From positions 1 to 64,000 of the forward strand of contig NZ_JAPKNH010000011.1 of assembly GCF_026344005.1 (NCBI RefSeq): a stretch of DNA of 64,000 nt, read 5' to 3'. The stretch is from Kaistia terrae (GTDB taxonomy: Bacteria; Pseudomonadota; Alphaproteobacteria; Rhizobiales; Kaistiaceae). Every line of letters starts with the position of its first letter. Position 1 is the first letter of the stretch. Below the pieces are notes generated by a model. It worked only from the letters and a program-made list of their open reading frames with translations. It was not told where the DNA came from and did no database searches. Shown here piece after piece: positions 1-8,778 of the stretch. A program made the position numbers and the translations under genes.

Positions 1-119
1 AACGGCCGGCCCGCCATGATCGACTGGTCCAGCCGGCTGTGGGTTTCGGTCGTCTCCGCCTTCAGCAGCTTGGCGCGGCTCGCCTCCTGCGGCCGGACGG
101 TGTCGATTGTGTCGCTCAT
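1..119 (-). CDS. Heme oxygenase, N-terminal part (cut by window edge)
   Basis: Only the first 39 codons lie in the window, read leftwards from an ATG at 119 that has a GGAGAAGG ribosome site about 10 bases upstream. The peptide has the pattern A-E-T-T-E-T-H-S-R-L, which matches the first helix of bacterial heme oxygenases, where the histidine (here about residue 27) binds the heme iron on the proximal side. Heme oxygenases open heme to biliverdin, CO and iron in the cytoplasm. Its place directly after a TonB-dependent heme receptor, same strand with 71 bases between, supports the call, since heme receptors and heme oxygenases are often co-transcribed. The rest of the protein is outside the window, so completeness is unknown. 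Confidence 0.65.
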   Translation of the reverse strand, partial: MSDTIDTVRPQEASRAKLLKAETTETHSRLDQSIMAGRP

Positions 120-190
120 GCCTGGGAAACCTTCTCCATGGGGATTTGTTTTGCCTGGGTTTTATTGGACGACGAGGCGTTGCGCTAGAA

Positions 191-3100
191 CTAGAACTTG
201 TAGTTCACGCCCACGCGCACCTGATCGATATCGAGATCGCCGCGCCAGCTCCGCACCCGGGTCGAGCCGAAGGACTCGGACTCGTTCTCGAACGAGCCGC
301 GATCCAGGTTGACGAAGTTGTACTCGCCCTTGAGTGTCCAGTTCCGCGTCATCGCGTATTCGACGCCGGCGCCGACCGTCCAGCCGGTCATCCGCTTGCT
401 GTCGCCATAGTAAGCGGTGCTCGAGCTGCCGACTTCCTTGGTGGTGTAGAAATAGGACTGGTCTACATCGGCGGCGGTGAGACCGGCCGAGCCGTAGACG
501 AAGAGGCGATCCACCGCGACGCCAGCCTTGGCGCGGACCGTCGCCATCCAGTTGACGTCGGCCGTGAAGCCGTACGCGTCCCAGCGCCCGTCATACTGAG
601 CCTTTGTATAGCTTGCATCGGTCCAGGAGAAATCGCCCTCCAGACCGAGAACAAGATCGTTGGCAAACTGGTAGTTGAAGCCAGCCTGGATACCCGCGGA
701 CTTGCCGGTAAAGTCGCCCAGAACCTGATCGTTCGGGGCCGGCGGCGTGAAGCCCTTCGTGTATTGCACGAAGTCAGCCGCCCGGGCGGCGCCGCTCATA
801 TAGGCGGCGTTCGCACCGACATAGACCCCCGTCCAGTCAAATTCAGGACCTTCGGCGAAATGTGTCAGGCCGCCTAGACCGTCGGAACCGCTGGTGGAAT
901 CGGAGGGCGAGAACTCGCCCGTCAGGCTGAACTTGATGGTGCGACCCGGAGACGGCAGGAGAGCCAGGTTGAGCGGATCGACATAATACTGGTCCGTCAG
1001 GTTTTCGATGCTGATCTGCGCCATCAGGAAGTCGCTGAGCTGATAGCTCGCGAACACGTCAAGGAGCGTGTAGGGCTGCCAGGTGATCGGCGCGATGAAC
1101 GGGCTGGCGCCGGACTGCGTCGGCTCGGCATCCGCGCCGCGCGGACCGACATAGGTGACGCGGCCACCCACCGTCAGCCGGTCGTCGAAGAACTTCTGGC
1201 TGAGCGCGAGGCTCAGCGAATATTCCGGCGGAACGTAGTTGGTCGCATAGTCGGCCGCCAGCGAGCTGTTCTTGCAGGTATCGTTGGTCCGGCAATATTG
1301 GATGTCGGTGTAGTAGGTACCGGCGAAATCGGCATTGAAACCGCCGACCTTGTAGTTGCCCGACAGCTCGAAACCAGAGAACTTCGCCTGCGCAATATTT
1401 CCGACAACCATATTGTTGATGTAGTAGTAATAACCCGGATAATACTCGACCGCGACGCGATCCCACCGACGGTTTATGTAGTCATCGATCGTATTGTTGA
1501 AGTAGGCGAGCTTCAGGCCGAGCGAGTCAGTTTCCGCCAGAAGGCCTTCCTTGACGAGATTGGCGCCGAATTCCCAGTCCTTGGCCCGTTCCGGCTTCAA
1601 GTTTTCGTCGATAATCGTCGCGAAGCCACCGGCGGCTTCGAACAGCGACGGAAGTCGCGACGCCTCCTTGTAGCCACCGAAGATCTGGACACCGTCCATC
1701 GGCATGACCGTCACGCGCGTCGAGAAGTCGAGCGCGTCGTCAGTGGCCGGCTCATCGCTATTTCCGGGCGCCTTGTTCTTCGAATTGTAGCTGTGATAGC
1801 GCAGCCCGCCTTCGAGCTGCAGCCAGTTCGTCGGGCTCCACTTGCCATTGGTGAAGACGCTGGTCTCGTAGCGCTCGCCCTGTCGTGCCGGAATGCCGCT
1901 GAAGGACGTGGTTCCCGGACCGGTCGCCTCGTTCTGGTAGGCCAGGCCGTATTGCAGCGCGACCTCGCCGAGGCCCGTCGAGAACGCCGAAGTATTGGAG
2001 AGGTCGGTGCCCCACATATCGGCCCATTTGTCGGAGCGGTTCACGCCGCCGTCCGCCGTCGAGCTCAATTCCTCGAGCTGGGTGCCCCAGAGGTTCCACT
2101 TCACGTCGATCAGTTCGCTGGCCGGGTTCCAGCGATAGCGCGAGGTATAGGTGTTGACCTCGACTTCGGATGGGACGCCCTGCTGGCGGTTCTGCTCGTT
2201 GTTCCAGAACCCCATCGGATAGGTCTCGCCATACTCGTTCTTCATGTGCGAGTAGCCGAGTTCAAGCGTGTGATCATCGGCGAAGCGGAACGTGCCCTTG
2301 AGCAGGCCGGAATAGCTGTTCTGCGAGGTGTTCAGCACTTCCTCGCCCGGAAGATAGGCCGTCAGGCCCGGCTTGAAGAAGGTATAGCCATCGCAATAGC
2401 CGGGAATGTCGATGCAGAGCTGCGGCGGAGCCGTTTCCTCCGGTGCATGCGAGCCGTTTTCGCCGGCATGGTAGTTGCCGGACTTGCGCCGGGCGAAACC
2501 GGCGACGAGATCGAAGTTTTCACTCTTGGTCGCGAGCACGACGCTGGCCGAACCGGATGTCGGATCGAGCCAGGAGGGACGATCGACGTCAGCCGAGGCG
2601 TAGGAAACGCCATCGGTGAAGATCTGGGCCATATTACCCTTGGCCTTGCTCGATAGCGGCGTCGTGTTGTTGCCGCCCTCGACCTTGACCCGGATACCGA
2701 TCGACTGGCCTGGCGCGACGATGTCGTCGGCGTTGATCGTGGTCATGTTGACCGTGCCGCCGATGGCGCCGGCGCCGCCCGGCGCGGTGCTCGGGCCCTT
2801 CTCGATATTGATGCCGCCGATGAAATCCGGATCGACGAAAGAGCGGTTGGCGATGCCCTGATAACCGCGATAGACGGCCGTGGCGTTCATCGCGCCGTCG
2901 ACGGTGACCGGCGTGCGGCCCTGCCCCTGCAGGCCGCGAATGTTGACGTCGAGGCCGCCGCTATTGCGGCTCTCGCCGGAAAGCACGCCCGGCTGGCTGC
3001 GCAGCATGTCGGAGGGCGAATTGCTCGGATAATGCTCCAGCGTCTCGCTGGAAATATGCGCCACGGCGGCGGGCGTGGTGAACACGGTCGCGGCAGTGCC

Positions 3101-3556
3101 GTCCCAGCCAATCGTGCGGCTGGCGCGGCCGGCCGTTACGTCGATCGTCTCCAGCACCAGCGATCCATCATTGGCCACCGGCGCACTCGAGGATCCGGCC
3201 TTGCCGACGGTCGCCGTCGTCGCATTGGGGAAGGAGAAGACGAGGCCGGAACCGGTGAGAATGCGAGCCAGCGCCTCGTCGCGCGTGGCGCGGCCGGTGA
3301 TGCCCGCCGACGTCTTGCCGGACGCGGAGGCAGCCAGATACGTGACCTGCAAGCCGGACTGGCGTCCGAATGCTGCCAGCGCCTGGTTGAGGGGGCCGGG
3401 CGCGATCTTGAAATCGATCGTCTGCGTCGCCGCCTGCGCCTGCGCCGCAGAAATCGTGGCCATCCCGGCACCGATCCCCGTCGACAGCATCAGCGCTGCG
3501 ACGAACGCCTTGCGCGCGGTTCGTCGGCACGCAGCATTCCCCAAATTCCGCATCAT
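191..3556 (-). CDS. TonB-dependent heme/hemoglobin-family receptor with STN domain and extra C-terminal Omp25-like barrel
   Basis: Outer-membrane receptor of the hemoglobin/transferrin/lactoferrin TonB-dependent family, 1121 residues from the ATG at 3556. That start is preferred over a longer reading frame because a clean signal peptide follows at once (twin Arg/Lys, hydrophobic core, A-Q-A near residue 42). Order: signal peptide; STN domain at about 46-116, which signals to a FecR-type partner; TonB-box-like E-T-I-D-V-T-A near 138; plug at about 155-290; 22-strand barrel ending near residue 882 with G-R-T-I-K-F-S-L. A Ser/Gly-rich linker then leads to a further ~220 residues that begin F-D-W-T-G-V-Y-V-G and end V-G-V-N-Y-K-F, the pattern of Omp25-like eight-stranded barrels. 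The fusion is unusual. It follows fecI-fecR and precedes a heme oxygenase, so heme is the likely ligand; this is inferred. Confidence 0.85.
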   Translation of the reverse strand: MMRNLGNAACRRTARKAFVAALMLSTGIGAGMATISAAQAQAATQTIDFKIAPGPLNQALAAFGRQSGLQVTYLAASASGKTSAGITGRATRDEALARILTGSGLVFSFPNATTATVGKAGSSSAPVANDGSLVLETIDVTAGRASRTIGWDGTAATVFTTPAAVAHISSETLEHYPSNSPSDMLRSQPGVLSGESRNSGGLDVNIRGLQGQGRTPVTVDGAMNATAVYRGYQGIANRSFVDPDFIGGINIEKGPSTAPGGAGAIGGTVNMTTINADDIVAPGQSIGIRVKVEGGNNTTPLSSKAKGNMAQIFTDGVSYASADVDRPSWLDPTSGSASVVLATKSENFDLVAGFARRKSGNYHAGENGSHAPEETAPPQLCIDIPGYCDGYTFFKPGLTAYLPGEEVLNTSQNSYSGLLKGTFRFADDHTLELGYSHMKNEYGETYPMGFWNNEQNRQQGVPSEVEVNTYTSRYRWNPASELIDVKWNLWGTQLEELSSTADGGVNRSDKWADMWGTDLSNTSAFSTGLGEVALQYGLAYQNEATGPGTTSFSGIPARQGERYETSVFTNGKWSPTNWLQLEGGLRYHSYNSKNKAPGNSDEPATDDALDFSTRVTVMPMDGVQIFGGYKEASRLPSLFEAAGGFATIIDENLKPERAKDWEFGANLVKEGLLAETDSLGLKLAYFNNTIDDYINRRWDRVAVEYYPGYYYYINNMVVGNIAQAKFSGFELSGNYKVGGFNADFAGTYYTDIQYCRTNDTCKNSSLAADYATNYVPPEYSLSLALSQKFFDDRLTVGGRVTYVGPRGADAEPTQSGASPFIAPITWQPYTLLDVFASYQLSDFLMAQISIENLTDQYYVDPLNLALLPSPGRTIKFSLTGEFSPSDSTSGSDGLGGLTHFAEGPEFDWTGVYVGANAAYMSGAARAADFVQYTKGFTPPAPNDQVLGDFTGKSAGIQAGFNYQFANDLVLGLEGDFSWTDASYTKAQYDGRWDAYGFTADVNWMATVRAKAGVAVDRLFVYGSAGLTAADVDQSYFYTTKEVGSSSTAYYGDSKRMTGWTVGAGVEYAMTRNWTLKGEYNFVNLDRGSFENESESFGSTRVRSWRGDLDIDQVRVGVNYKF

Positions 3557-3763
3557 GGCTCGGCTATTCCCGTTGTTTGCATGAGAGCGGGATGCCGTGC
3601 CTGAATGCTGGGTAGTGCTGTCCCTGAGACTGATACAAACGGGGTGCGGAAATTTTCTCCCCTCGCCGCAGATAATTTCGAGGGGCCTATCCGCGCGCGA
3701 AAGCACGGGGATCCTGATTGTCCGTCCGGCGCGCCCGACGCCGCAGGGACGGGTGCTTCCACC

Positions 3764-4723
3764 TCAAATCGAGGAGATCACCGTCAGGAAGGACGCGGCC
3801 TGGCGGACACGGCCGCCCGCCGGAAGAACAGCAGCCTCGAGAGCGCGGAGCGGATCGCCGACATCAAACAGGCCGCTAACCCGCGCCGCGCCGATGGAGG
3901 GATCGGCGATCAGGATCCGGCCGGGAACCCAGCGTCCGATCCTCGCGACCAGGGCTGCGACCGGCTCGCGCTCGGCGATGATGAGGTTTTCGCGCCAGGA
4001 TCCGACCTGGCCGGGCTCGCGGCGGCCACGTTCGCTCGCTTGCGAGTCGGGGTCAAAACTCGCCCAGTCGCCGGCTTCGAGCCGAAGGGCCTGGGGGTTG
4101 GATTGATCGAGGCGGGCATCGACGCTGCCCGTGTCAACACCGAGGCTGACGATGCCGGCATCGCTCGACATGTCGAACGCCGTACCGCGCGCGACGACGG
4201 CCACATGACCGCAATGGACCTGAAACGGCAGGACGCCATCGGCGGAGACGTCGAAGAAGCACATGCCCTTCAGTAGCGTGATGTCACGTTGCTCCGCACC
4301 GAAGGCGACCGCGATGGCGCTGTCGGGTCCAAGCGTCGCCAGGCTGCCGTCCGGTAGCGGAATGCGGCGGATTTCGCCCTTGGCGGTAATGTAATCGGCG
4401 CGAGCCCGCAGGATCGCATCGGGCGCGAACAGTGAGCCAGCGGCGAGCGCGCCAAGTCCGACCGCGCCGCCCAGCATGAAATTCCGGCGTGAGGGGGCGA
4501 ACTGCCGGCGGCGATCCGCCTTCCTGCGATCGGTCAGGACCTTGCCGCTCATGCCATGCACGTCCGACACCTGGGTCCAGACCCGTTCGTGCTGCGGTCC
4601 ACGCGCGCGCCAGGCGCGGATCATCTCGATCGACACGGGATTGTCGGGCGCGATCTGCAGGCGGATCACCAGATCGATCGCCTCGTCGAGTAGCCGATCC
4701 GCGTCCGGAGTGACCTTGTTCAT
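3764..4723 (-). CDS. FecR-family anti-sigma/sensor protein with Tat-like membrane segment
   Basis: 319 residues from the ATG at 4723, which has a GGGAGAGGAAG ribosome site just upstream; a longer frame exists but lacks such a site. FecR proteins span the inner membrane, bind the STN domain of the cognate receptor in the periplasm and control the ECF sigma factor in the cytoplasm. The N-terminal ~85 residues are the cytoplasmic DUF4880-like part. The single membrane segment, about residues 88-112, is preceded by R-R-N-F-M, close to a twin-arginine motif, so export by Tat is likely, as described for several FecR homologues. The FecR domain lies at about 115-215 and the receptor-binding part follows. 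It sits between fecI and the receptor gene on the same strand. Confidence 0.85.
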   Translation of the reverse strand: MNKVTPDADRLLDEAIDLVIRLQIAPDNPVSIEMIRAWRARGPQHERVWTQVSDVHGMSGKVLTDRRKADRRRQFAPSRRNFMLGGAVGLGALAAGSLFAPDAILRARADYITAKGEIRRIPLPDGSLATLGPDSAIAVAFGAEQRDITLLKGMCFFDVSADGVLPFQVHCGHVAVVARGTAFDMSSDAGIVSLGVDTGSVDARLDQSNPQALRLEAGDWASFDPDSQASERGRREPGQVGSWRENLIIAEREPVAALVARIGRWVPGRILIADPSIGAARVSGLFDVGDPLRALEAAVLPAGGRVRQAASFLTVISSI

Positions 4724-4823
4724 GCTTCCTCTCCCCGCGATCGGCACGCGCCCCGCGGCCGAATCGTCTCGCCATGTATTACCCACGGCGCGGCTTCTTT
4801 TTCTCTCGCGGCTGGAATTTAGT

Positions 4824-5327
4824 TCAAAGACTGCCCGTCCGAAGCACGATATGGCGATAGGCCTCGCGGATCAGCGCCCAGGTCCGGGTCGTCGACAGGC
4901 CGAGTTCCTGCCCGATGGCGGCGATCGTCTGGTCGCCAAGGCGATGGCGTTCGAAGGCGATCCGCGTCCGCTCGGGCAGTTCGGCCAGCGCCGCCTCGAC
5001 CTGCCGAAGCCGCTGGCGGTCAAAAACCACGACCTCCGGCGACGGTGCCGGGTCGGCGATCTGCGTCCAGATCTCGTCGGAGACCTCGACCATCGCCGAC
5101 CGACGCACGCGCTCGACATGGTTGATGCTCAGATGGCGCGAAACCTGATGCAGATAGGCGCGCGGATTGTGGTTCAGCGTGCCGTCTTCCGGCGGCGATG
5201 CCAGCACGCGCAGGAACGTGTCCTGGGTAATGTCGGCCGCCGTCTCGGCATTCAGTCCGCGCCGCCGCAGGGCGCGGGTGATTTCCTTGGCGTGACGCCG
5301 GAACAGGCTCTGAATGTCCCAGGACAT
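4824..5327 (-). CDS. FecI-type ECF RNA polymerase sigma factor
   Basis: 167 residues from the ATG at 5327; an upstream in-frame start would add a low-complexity extension of 39 residues, so the shorter form is preferred. Region 2 of the sigma factor covers about residues 1-75 (D-I-T-Q-D-T-F-L-R-V-L is the typical region 2 stretch) and region 4 with its helix-turn-helix about 105-160 (T-I-A-A-I-G-Q-E-L-G-L-S). FecI-type factors direct transcription of the receptor gene next to them when the substrate is bound outside. Here they should control the heme receptor operon together with the FecR protein 100 bases downstream. The ribosome site is weak (GGCGGCGGG region). An Irr-like box lies about 280 bases upstream. 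Confidence 0.88.
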   Translation of the reverse strand: MSWDIQSLFRRHAKEITRALRRRGLNAETAADITQDTFLRVLASPPEDGTLNHNPRAYLHQVSRHLSINHVERVRRSAMVEVSDEIWTQIADPAPSPEVVVFDRQRLRQVEAALAELPERTRIAFERHRLGDQTIAAIGQELGLSTTRTWALIREAYRHIVLRTGSL

Positions 5328-5763
5328 GCTTAGCACCCGCCGCCGCGTTGCTGCAGGCGGCAGAGCGAAGCCGCGACCCGATCGAGCCGTTGCAGCCTTC
5401 GGCCACCGCGCTGGATCGGCACCACCATGATTGGCGGGTGCCAATGGCGCAGGCGCATCGGCGTCGGGTTTTCCGGGCTGTCGGTCGTGTACGTCGCGGT
5501 CATGAGCGCTGCACAGGTGCGGGATGGGGCTCGCGCGCCTGCGAAACGGCGAGTGGGTTCAACCTGACGCCCGGATAGGGCAAATGAAAAATGCTTGCAA
5601 CAACAATGATTTAGATGATTTCTAAACCTCGTGCCCAAGATCCGCCAAGCGTCGGAAAACGCTACTCAACTCGTCGTGTATGGAAAACGACGGTCGAACC
5701 AGGCGTCGAACGAAAGCCGTGACCACGTACCGCGCGTCTATCGTTCCACCCGGCTTCCGCCGA
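5328..5763. other. Intergenic region upstream of the ECF sigma gene
   Basis: 436 bases between the ECF sigma gene and the end of the HPP gene, both on the minus strand, so it serves as the leader of the heme operon. It is AT-richer near 5580-5630, where the Irr-like palindrome lies. A possible minus-strand promoter, TTGCAA then 17 bases then TATCCG, lies just downstream of that box; this is tentative. No convincing open reading frame or terminator was seen in 5640-5763. Confidence 0.5.
5610..5626 (-). promoter_or_regulatory. Irr-type iron control element (ICE-like box)
   Basis: A 17-base palindrome, TTTAGATGATTTCTAAA, with perfect six-base arms TTTAGA and TCTAAA and a five-base centre. The known Irr box of Rhizobiales and Rhodobacterales has the form TTTAGAA-N3-TTCTAAA, also 17 bases, so this differs in one arm position. 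Irr represses or activates genes according to heme/iron state. The site lies about 284 bases upstream of the ECF sigma start and is the only such palindrome noticed nearby. Control of the heme operon by Irr is inferred. Confidence 0.6.
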
Positions 5764-6879
5764 TCACGCCGGCTCGTTCGGCAGCAGGCGCGCTACGGCG
5801 CTCAGAAGATCGGTCTGCGAGATCAGACCCAAGATCTGGTCGTCGGCATCGACGATGATGACGGCGTGGGTCCGTCCATCTGTCAGGACCGGCAGCAGCG
5901 ACAGCGCTGCATCCGAGACCGCTGCCGTGGCCGGCGGCGAAATCGACCCTGCGATCGTGCCCGTGCTCTGCGAAATCTCGCGGAGGCCGACCGTGCCGAT
6001 CAGGCGGCCATGGCGGTCCTTTACCGGCAAGGCGCGGATATTGTGCTTCAGCAACAGACGGCGTGCGTCATCCGGATCGGCATCTTCGTCGATGGCGATC
6101 ACGTCGCGCGACATGATGTCGGCGCAGCTTATGCCGGCGTGCGACCGGACCGCAGCCTGAAGTTCGACCTGCTGCAGCAGCCGGCTCAAATCCGCCCGAT
6201 CAATATCGAAGGTCTCGTCGAAGGCCTCCAGCGCCGCGTCGACGTCTTCCTCGCGAAACCCGACCCGCACCGACGAAGGCAGGTCGTTCGTCTGATGGAG
6301 ATTTTCGACCGGCTTTACAGCGACGTGGGGGTAGCTGCGCCTCGCGAGCTTATGGAAGAGCAGCCCCAGCGCGACAAGGAGGCAGGAGTTCAGAGCGACG
6401 GGAACGAAAGGGAAGAGAAACCCCCAACCGGCCACGGCAGGCCCGCCCAGAACGGCGGTCAGGGCCGCGGCGCCTCCCGGCGGATGCAGGCACCGCGTGA
6501 ACGACATGGCGGCGATGGCCAGCGAGACGCCGACGCCGATCGCAAGGATCGGATCCGAAATGAAATGGGCGACGATCAGGCCGATCAGGGCGGATATCGT
6601 GTTGCCGCCGATGATCGACCATGGCTGCGCGAGCGGGCTTGCCGGCACGGCGAAGAGAAGCACGGCGGAGGCGCCTATGGGCGCGACGATGAGCGGAAGA
6701 TGCGGACCGTGGCCGAACAGATATCCGCTGATGGCGCCGGTCAGCGCAATGCCCAGCAACGCTCCGAAGCAGGCGATCATCCGGTCGCGCAGCGTCGCAC
6801 CAGCCAGGATCGGTGAAAAGAATCGGGAGCCCCAGGAACGGCTGGCCTCCGGTTTGGAGGCGTCGGGAGGCTGTATCAT
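5764..6879 (-). CDS. HPP-family integral membrane protein with C-terminal CBS pair
   Basis: 371 residues from the ATG at 6879; an upstream extension is Arg-rich and not membrane-like, so it was left out. Five or so hydrophobic segments fill about residues 33-190, including the family signature C-L-H-P-P-G-G-A-A-A-L at 130-140. Two CBS domains follow at about 240-300 and 310-368 and would bind adenine nucleotides. HPP proteins have been linked to nitrite transport in plants and cyanobacteria, and a place beside a nitrite reductase gene fits that, but the bacterial substrate is not established. The region in front (6880-7191) holds the nirK terminator, so this gene probably has its own promoter. 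Confidence 0.8.
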   Translation of the reverse strand: MIQPPDASKPEASRSWGSRFFSPILAGATLRDRMIACFGALLGIALTGAISGYLFGHGPHLPLIVAPIGASAVLLFAVPASPLAQPWSIIGGNTISALIGLIVAHFISDPILAIGVGVSLAIAAMSFTRCLHPPGGAAALTAVLGGPAVAGWGFLFPFVPVALNSCLLVALGLLFHKLARRSYPHVAVKPVENLHQTNDLPSSVRVGFREEDVDAALEAFDETFDIDRADLSRLLQQVELQAAVRSHAGISCADIMSRDVIAIDEDADPDDARRLLLKHNIRALPVKDRHGRLIGTVGLREISQSTGTIAGSISPPATAAVSDAALSLLPVLTDGRTHAVIIVDADDQILGLISQTDLLSAVARLLPNEPA

Positions 6880-7191
6880 GTCACGGGCCTGGGAGCAGTT
6901 TTCAAGGAACGCAATTCGGGCCGGTCTCGTTCGCGGACAGCGCGGACTCACGGCCCTTTTGCGGCGTCGAGTTCGACCGAAGACGAATGGAGCGGCGGGG
7001 CGCAGCCGATACGGCAAGAGGCCGGACGACGCATCCAGCCCTCTCCATACAAGAACCGATGGGAACGCTCAACCGATCGCGCTGGGGCCATTGCGGATGC
7101 GAAAACTGGAATCTGCACGCAAAAACGCCCCGCGAAGTAGCGCGAGGCGTCATTCTGAAGGGCAGTCTCCTGCGAAACTTGCCCGAGAGGG
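6880..7191. other. Intergenic region between nirK and the HPP gene
   Basis: 312 bases downstream of nirK and upstream of the HPP gene (both minus strand). It contains the strong nirK terminator at 7121-7150. I found no TTG-N8-CAA box here; the closest is TTGCGGATGCGAAA at 7092, one base off and far from the HPP start. No other feature is supported. Confidence 0.5.
7121..7150 (-). terminator. Rho-independent terminator of nirK
   Basis: On the minus strand the bases form a stem ACGCCTCGCG / CGCGGGGCGT around a CTACTT loop, followed by TTTTT. It lies about 42 bases after the nirK stop codon. Confidence 0.8.
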
Positions 7192-8736
7192 TTACTTGGC
7201 AGATTTGTCGGCAGGGCCGGCGTGCATGATGTCGTCGTTCTCCGGCCCATCGACGATCAGGTATCCGGCCAGCCCGCGCTCGGCGCGCGACAGGGCGTGA
7301 TCGACCAGGACATAGTGGCCGCCGCGATCGATCTTGAAGTCGACGATCGTCGCGCCGCCCGGCGGCACGGTGACCGTCTGCACGCCCGTCAGGGGCGGCG
7401 AGCCGACGCTGCCCATGGAATAGACGTTGTCGAAGATCTCGCCGATGACGTGGAATGAAGACGTGAAGTTCGGGCCGCCGACGCCGAAGAAGATGCGAAC
7501 GGTCTCTCCCACGGTGGCATAGAGCGGATGGCTCTTCGTCAGCGAACCGACCGCGCCGTTGAACAGGAAGTATTCCGGCCGTTCGGAGATCAGCTTGTCA
7601 TAGTCCATCTCAAGCGCGCCGTTCGAGCCGAACGGTTCGACGGTGTAGAGTTCGCCCTGCATCACGTAGAATTCACGGTCGACCTGCGGCAGGCCGCCCT
7701 CCGGTTCGACCAGGATCATGCCGTACATGCCGCTGGTGATGTGGTGGGCAACGCTCGGCGTGGCGCAGTGGTAGACGAAGATGCCGGGCTTGAGCGCCTT
7801 GAAGGTCACGACGGTCTCGTTGCCCGGGTCCGTCTGCGTTGCATGGGCACCGCCACCGGGACCGGTCGCTGCGTGAAAATCGACGGAATGCGCCATGACG
7901 CTGCCTTCCGGGTTTCTCAGATGCACTTCGACCGTATCTCCGACGCGCACCCGGATGAACGGGCCCGGAACCTTGGCGTTGAACGTCCAGTAGGTATAGG
8001 TCGAGCCATCATCGAGCCTGCCGACCAACTCGACGGTCTCCAGATCGACCCGGACAACCTTCGAGCCGCGCTGCCCGATAGGTCCGGGCAAATCGGCGGG
8101 ATCGCGGACGACGTCGGCAGCGGCCGATGTCATGGCCTCGCGCGGACCAGCCATGACCTGGATCAAACCCTCCATGCCGGCCTGACGATGTCCGGCGATC
8201 GAGCAGAAATAGGCAAACTCGCCGACTTTGCTCGCCGTGAAGGCGAAGGTGGAGGAGGCGTTCTTGCCGACCACGACGGAGGAGCGCGCCGCATACTGAT
8301 CGACGACGACGTCATGCTCTGCGCCCTCGCCATTGATGAGGTTGATCTGGATCAACTCGCCCTCATGCACCATCAGGGTCGGATTGATCTTGCCGTCAAT
8401 GTCGCCGCCGACACCGATATAGACCATGCGCCCGGTGGCAATGCCGGTCCGCAGCGTGAAGGTCGTCGGGTTGTGATAGCTGACCGAAGCCGTCGCGACG
8501 GGGACACCGGCCGGTGGAGCACTCTTGTCGACGGCAACAGGTGCCGTCGACGCCTGCGCTTCGGCCGGCGCCGCGCCATGCTGATGGTTCTGGGCGAAGG
8601 CCGGTGACAGCAACATCATGGCGAAGATCGCCATCATTGCCACCAACAGGCGCCGGAACAGCGAGCGCTTTTGTGGTGGATCGCCTCTTGGCGCCTTCGG
8701 AAGAAATTCGCCTGTCGCTTTGCGTAGATCGAGCAT
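7192..8736 (-). CDS. nirK: Copper-containing nitrite reductase with N-terminal cupredoxin domain
   Basis: Periplasmic enzyme reducing nitrite to nitric oxide. 514 residues from the ATG at 8736, which has GGAGAGA upstream; ordinary NirK is about 340-380. A signal peptide ends near A-F-A-Q (residue 49). Residues ~75-196 are an additional cupredoxin domain with complete type 1 copper ligands: His141, Cys178, His183, Met188. The catalytic part follows with H-S-V-D-F-H (His283 type 1, Asp286 catalytic, His288 type 2), Y-H-C-A-T (His323, Cys324), His332, Met337 and the second-domain type 2 ligand His429 in S-S-F-H-V. The arrangement matches the tethered-cupredoxin enzyme known from Hyphomicrobium. 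Pseudoazurin and NnrS genes follow upstream. A TTG-N8-CAA box and TATTTT element precede it. Confidence 0.95.
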   Translation of the reverse strand: MLDLRKATGEFLPKAPRGDPPQKRSLFRRLLVAMMAIFAMMLLSPAFAQNHQHGAAPAEAQASTAPVAVDKSAPPAGVPVATASVSYHNPTTFTLRTGIATGRMVYIGVGGDIDGKINPTLMVHEGELIQINLINGEGAEHDVVVDQYAARSSVVVGKNASSTFAFTASKVGEFAYFCSIAGHRQAGMEGLIQVMAGPREAMTSAAADVVRDPADLPGPIGQRGSKVVRVDLETVELVGRLDDGSTYTYWTFNAKVPGPFIRVRVGDTVEVHLRNPEGSVMAHSVDFHAATGPGGGAHATQTDPGNETVVTFKALKPGIFVYHCATPSVAHHITSGMYGMILVEPEGGLPQVDREFYVMQGELYTVEPFGSNGALEMDYDKLISERPEYFLFNGAVGSLTKSHPLYATVGETVRIFFGVGGPNFTSSFHVIGEIFDNVYSMGSVGSPPLTGVQTVTVPPGGATIVDFKIDRGGHYVLVDHALSRAERGLAGYLIVDGPENDDIMHAGPADKSAK

Positions 8737-8778
8737 GGATCTCTCCAATGTTGCTCTGGACGAGAAAGGAACAGGCCG

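Noticed and set aside
1298-2656. A 452-codon plus-strand frame inside the heme receptor gene
   Set aside because: Antisense to a receptor with signal peptide, STN, plug and barrel in order.
7092-7105. TTGCGGATGCGAAA as an Fnr-type box for the HPP gene
   Set aside because: One arm base is wrong and it is over 210 bases from the HPP start, beside the nirK terminator.
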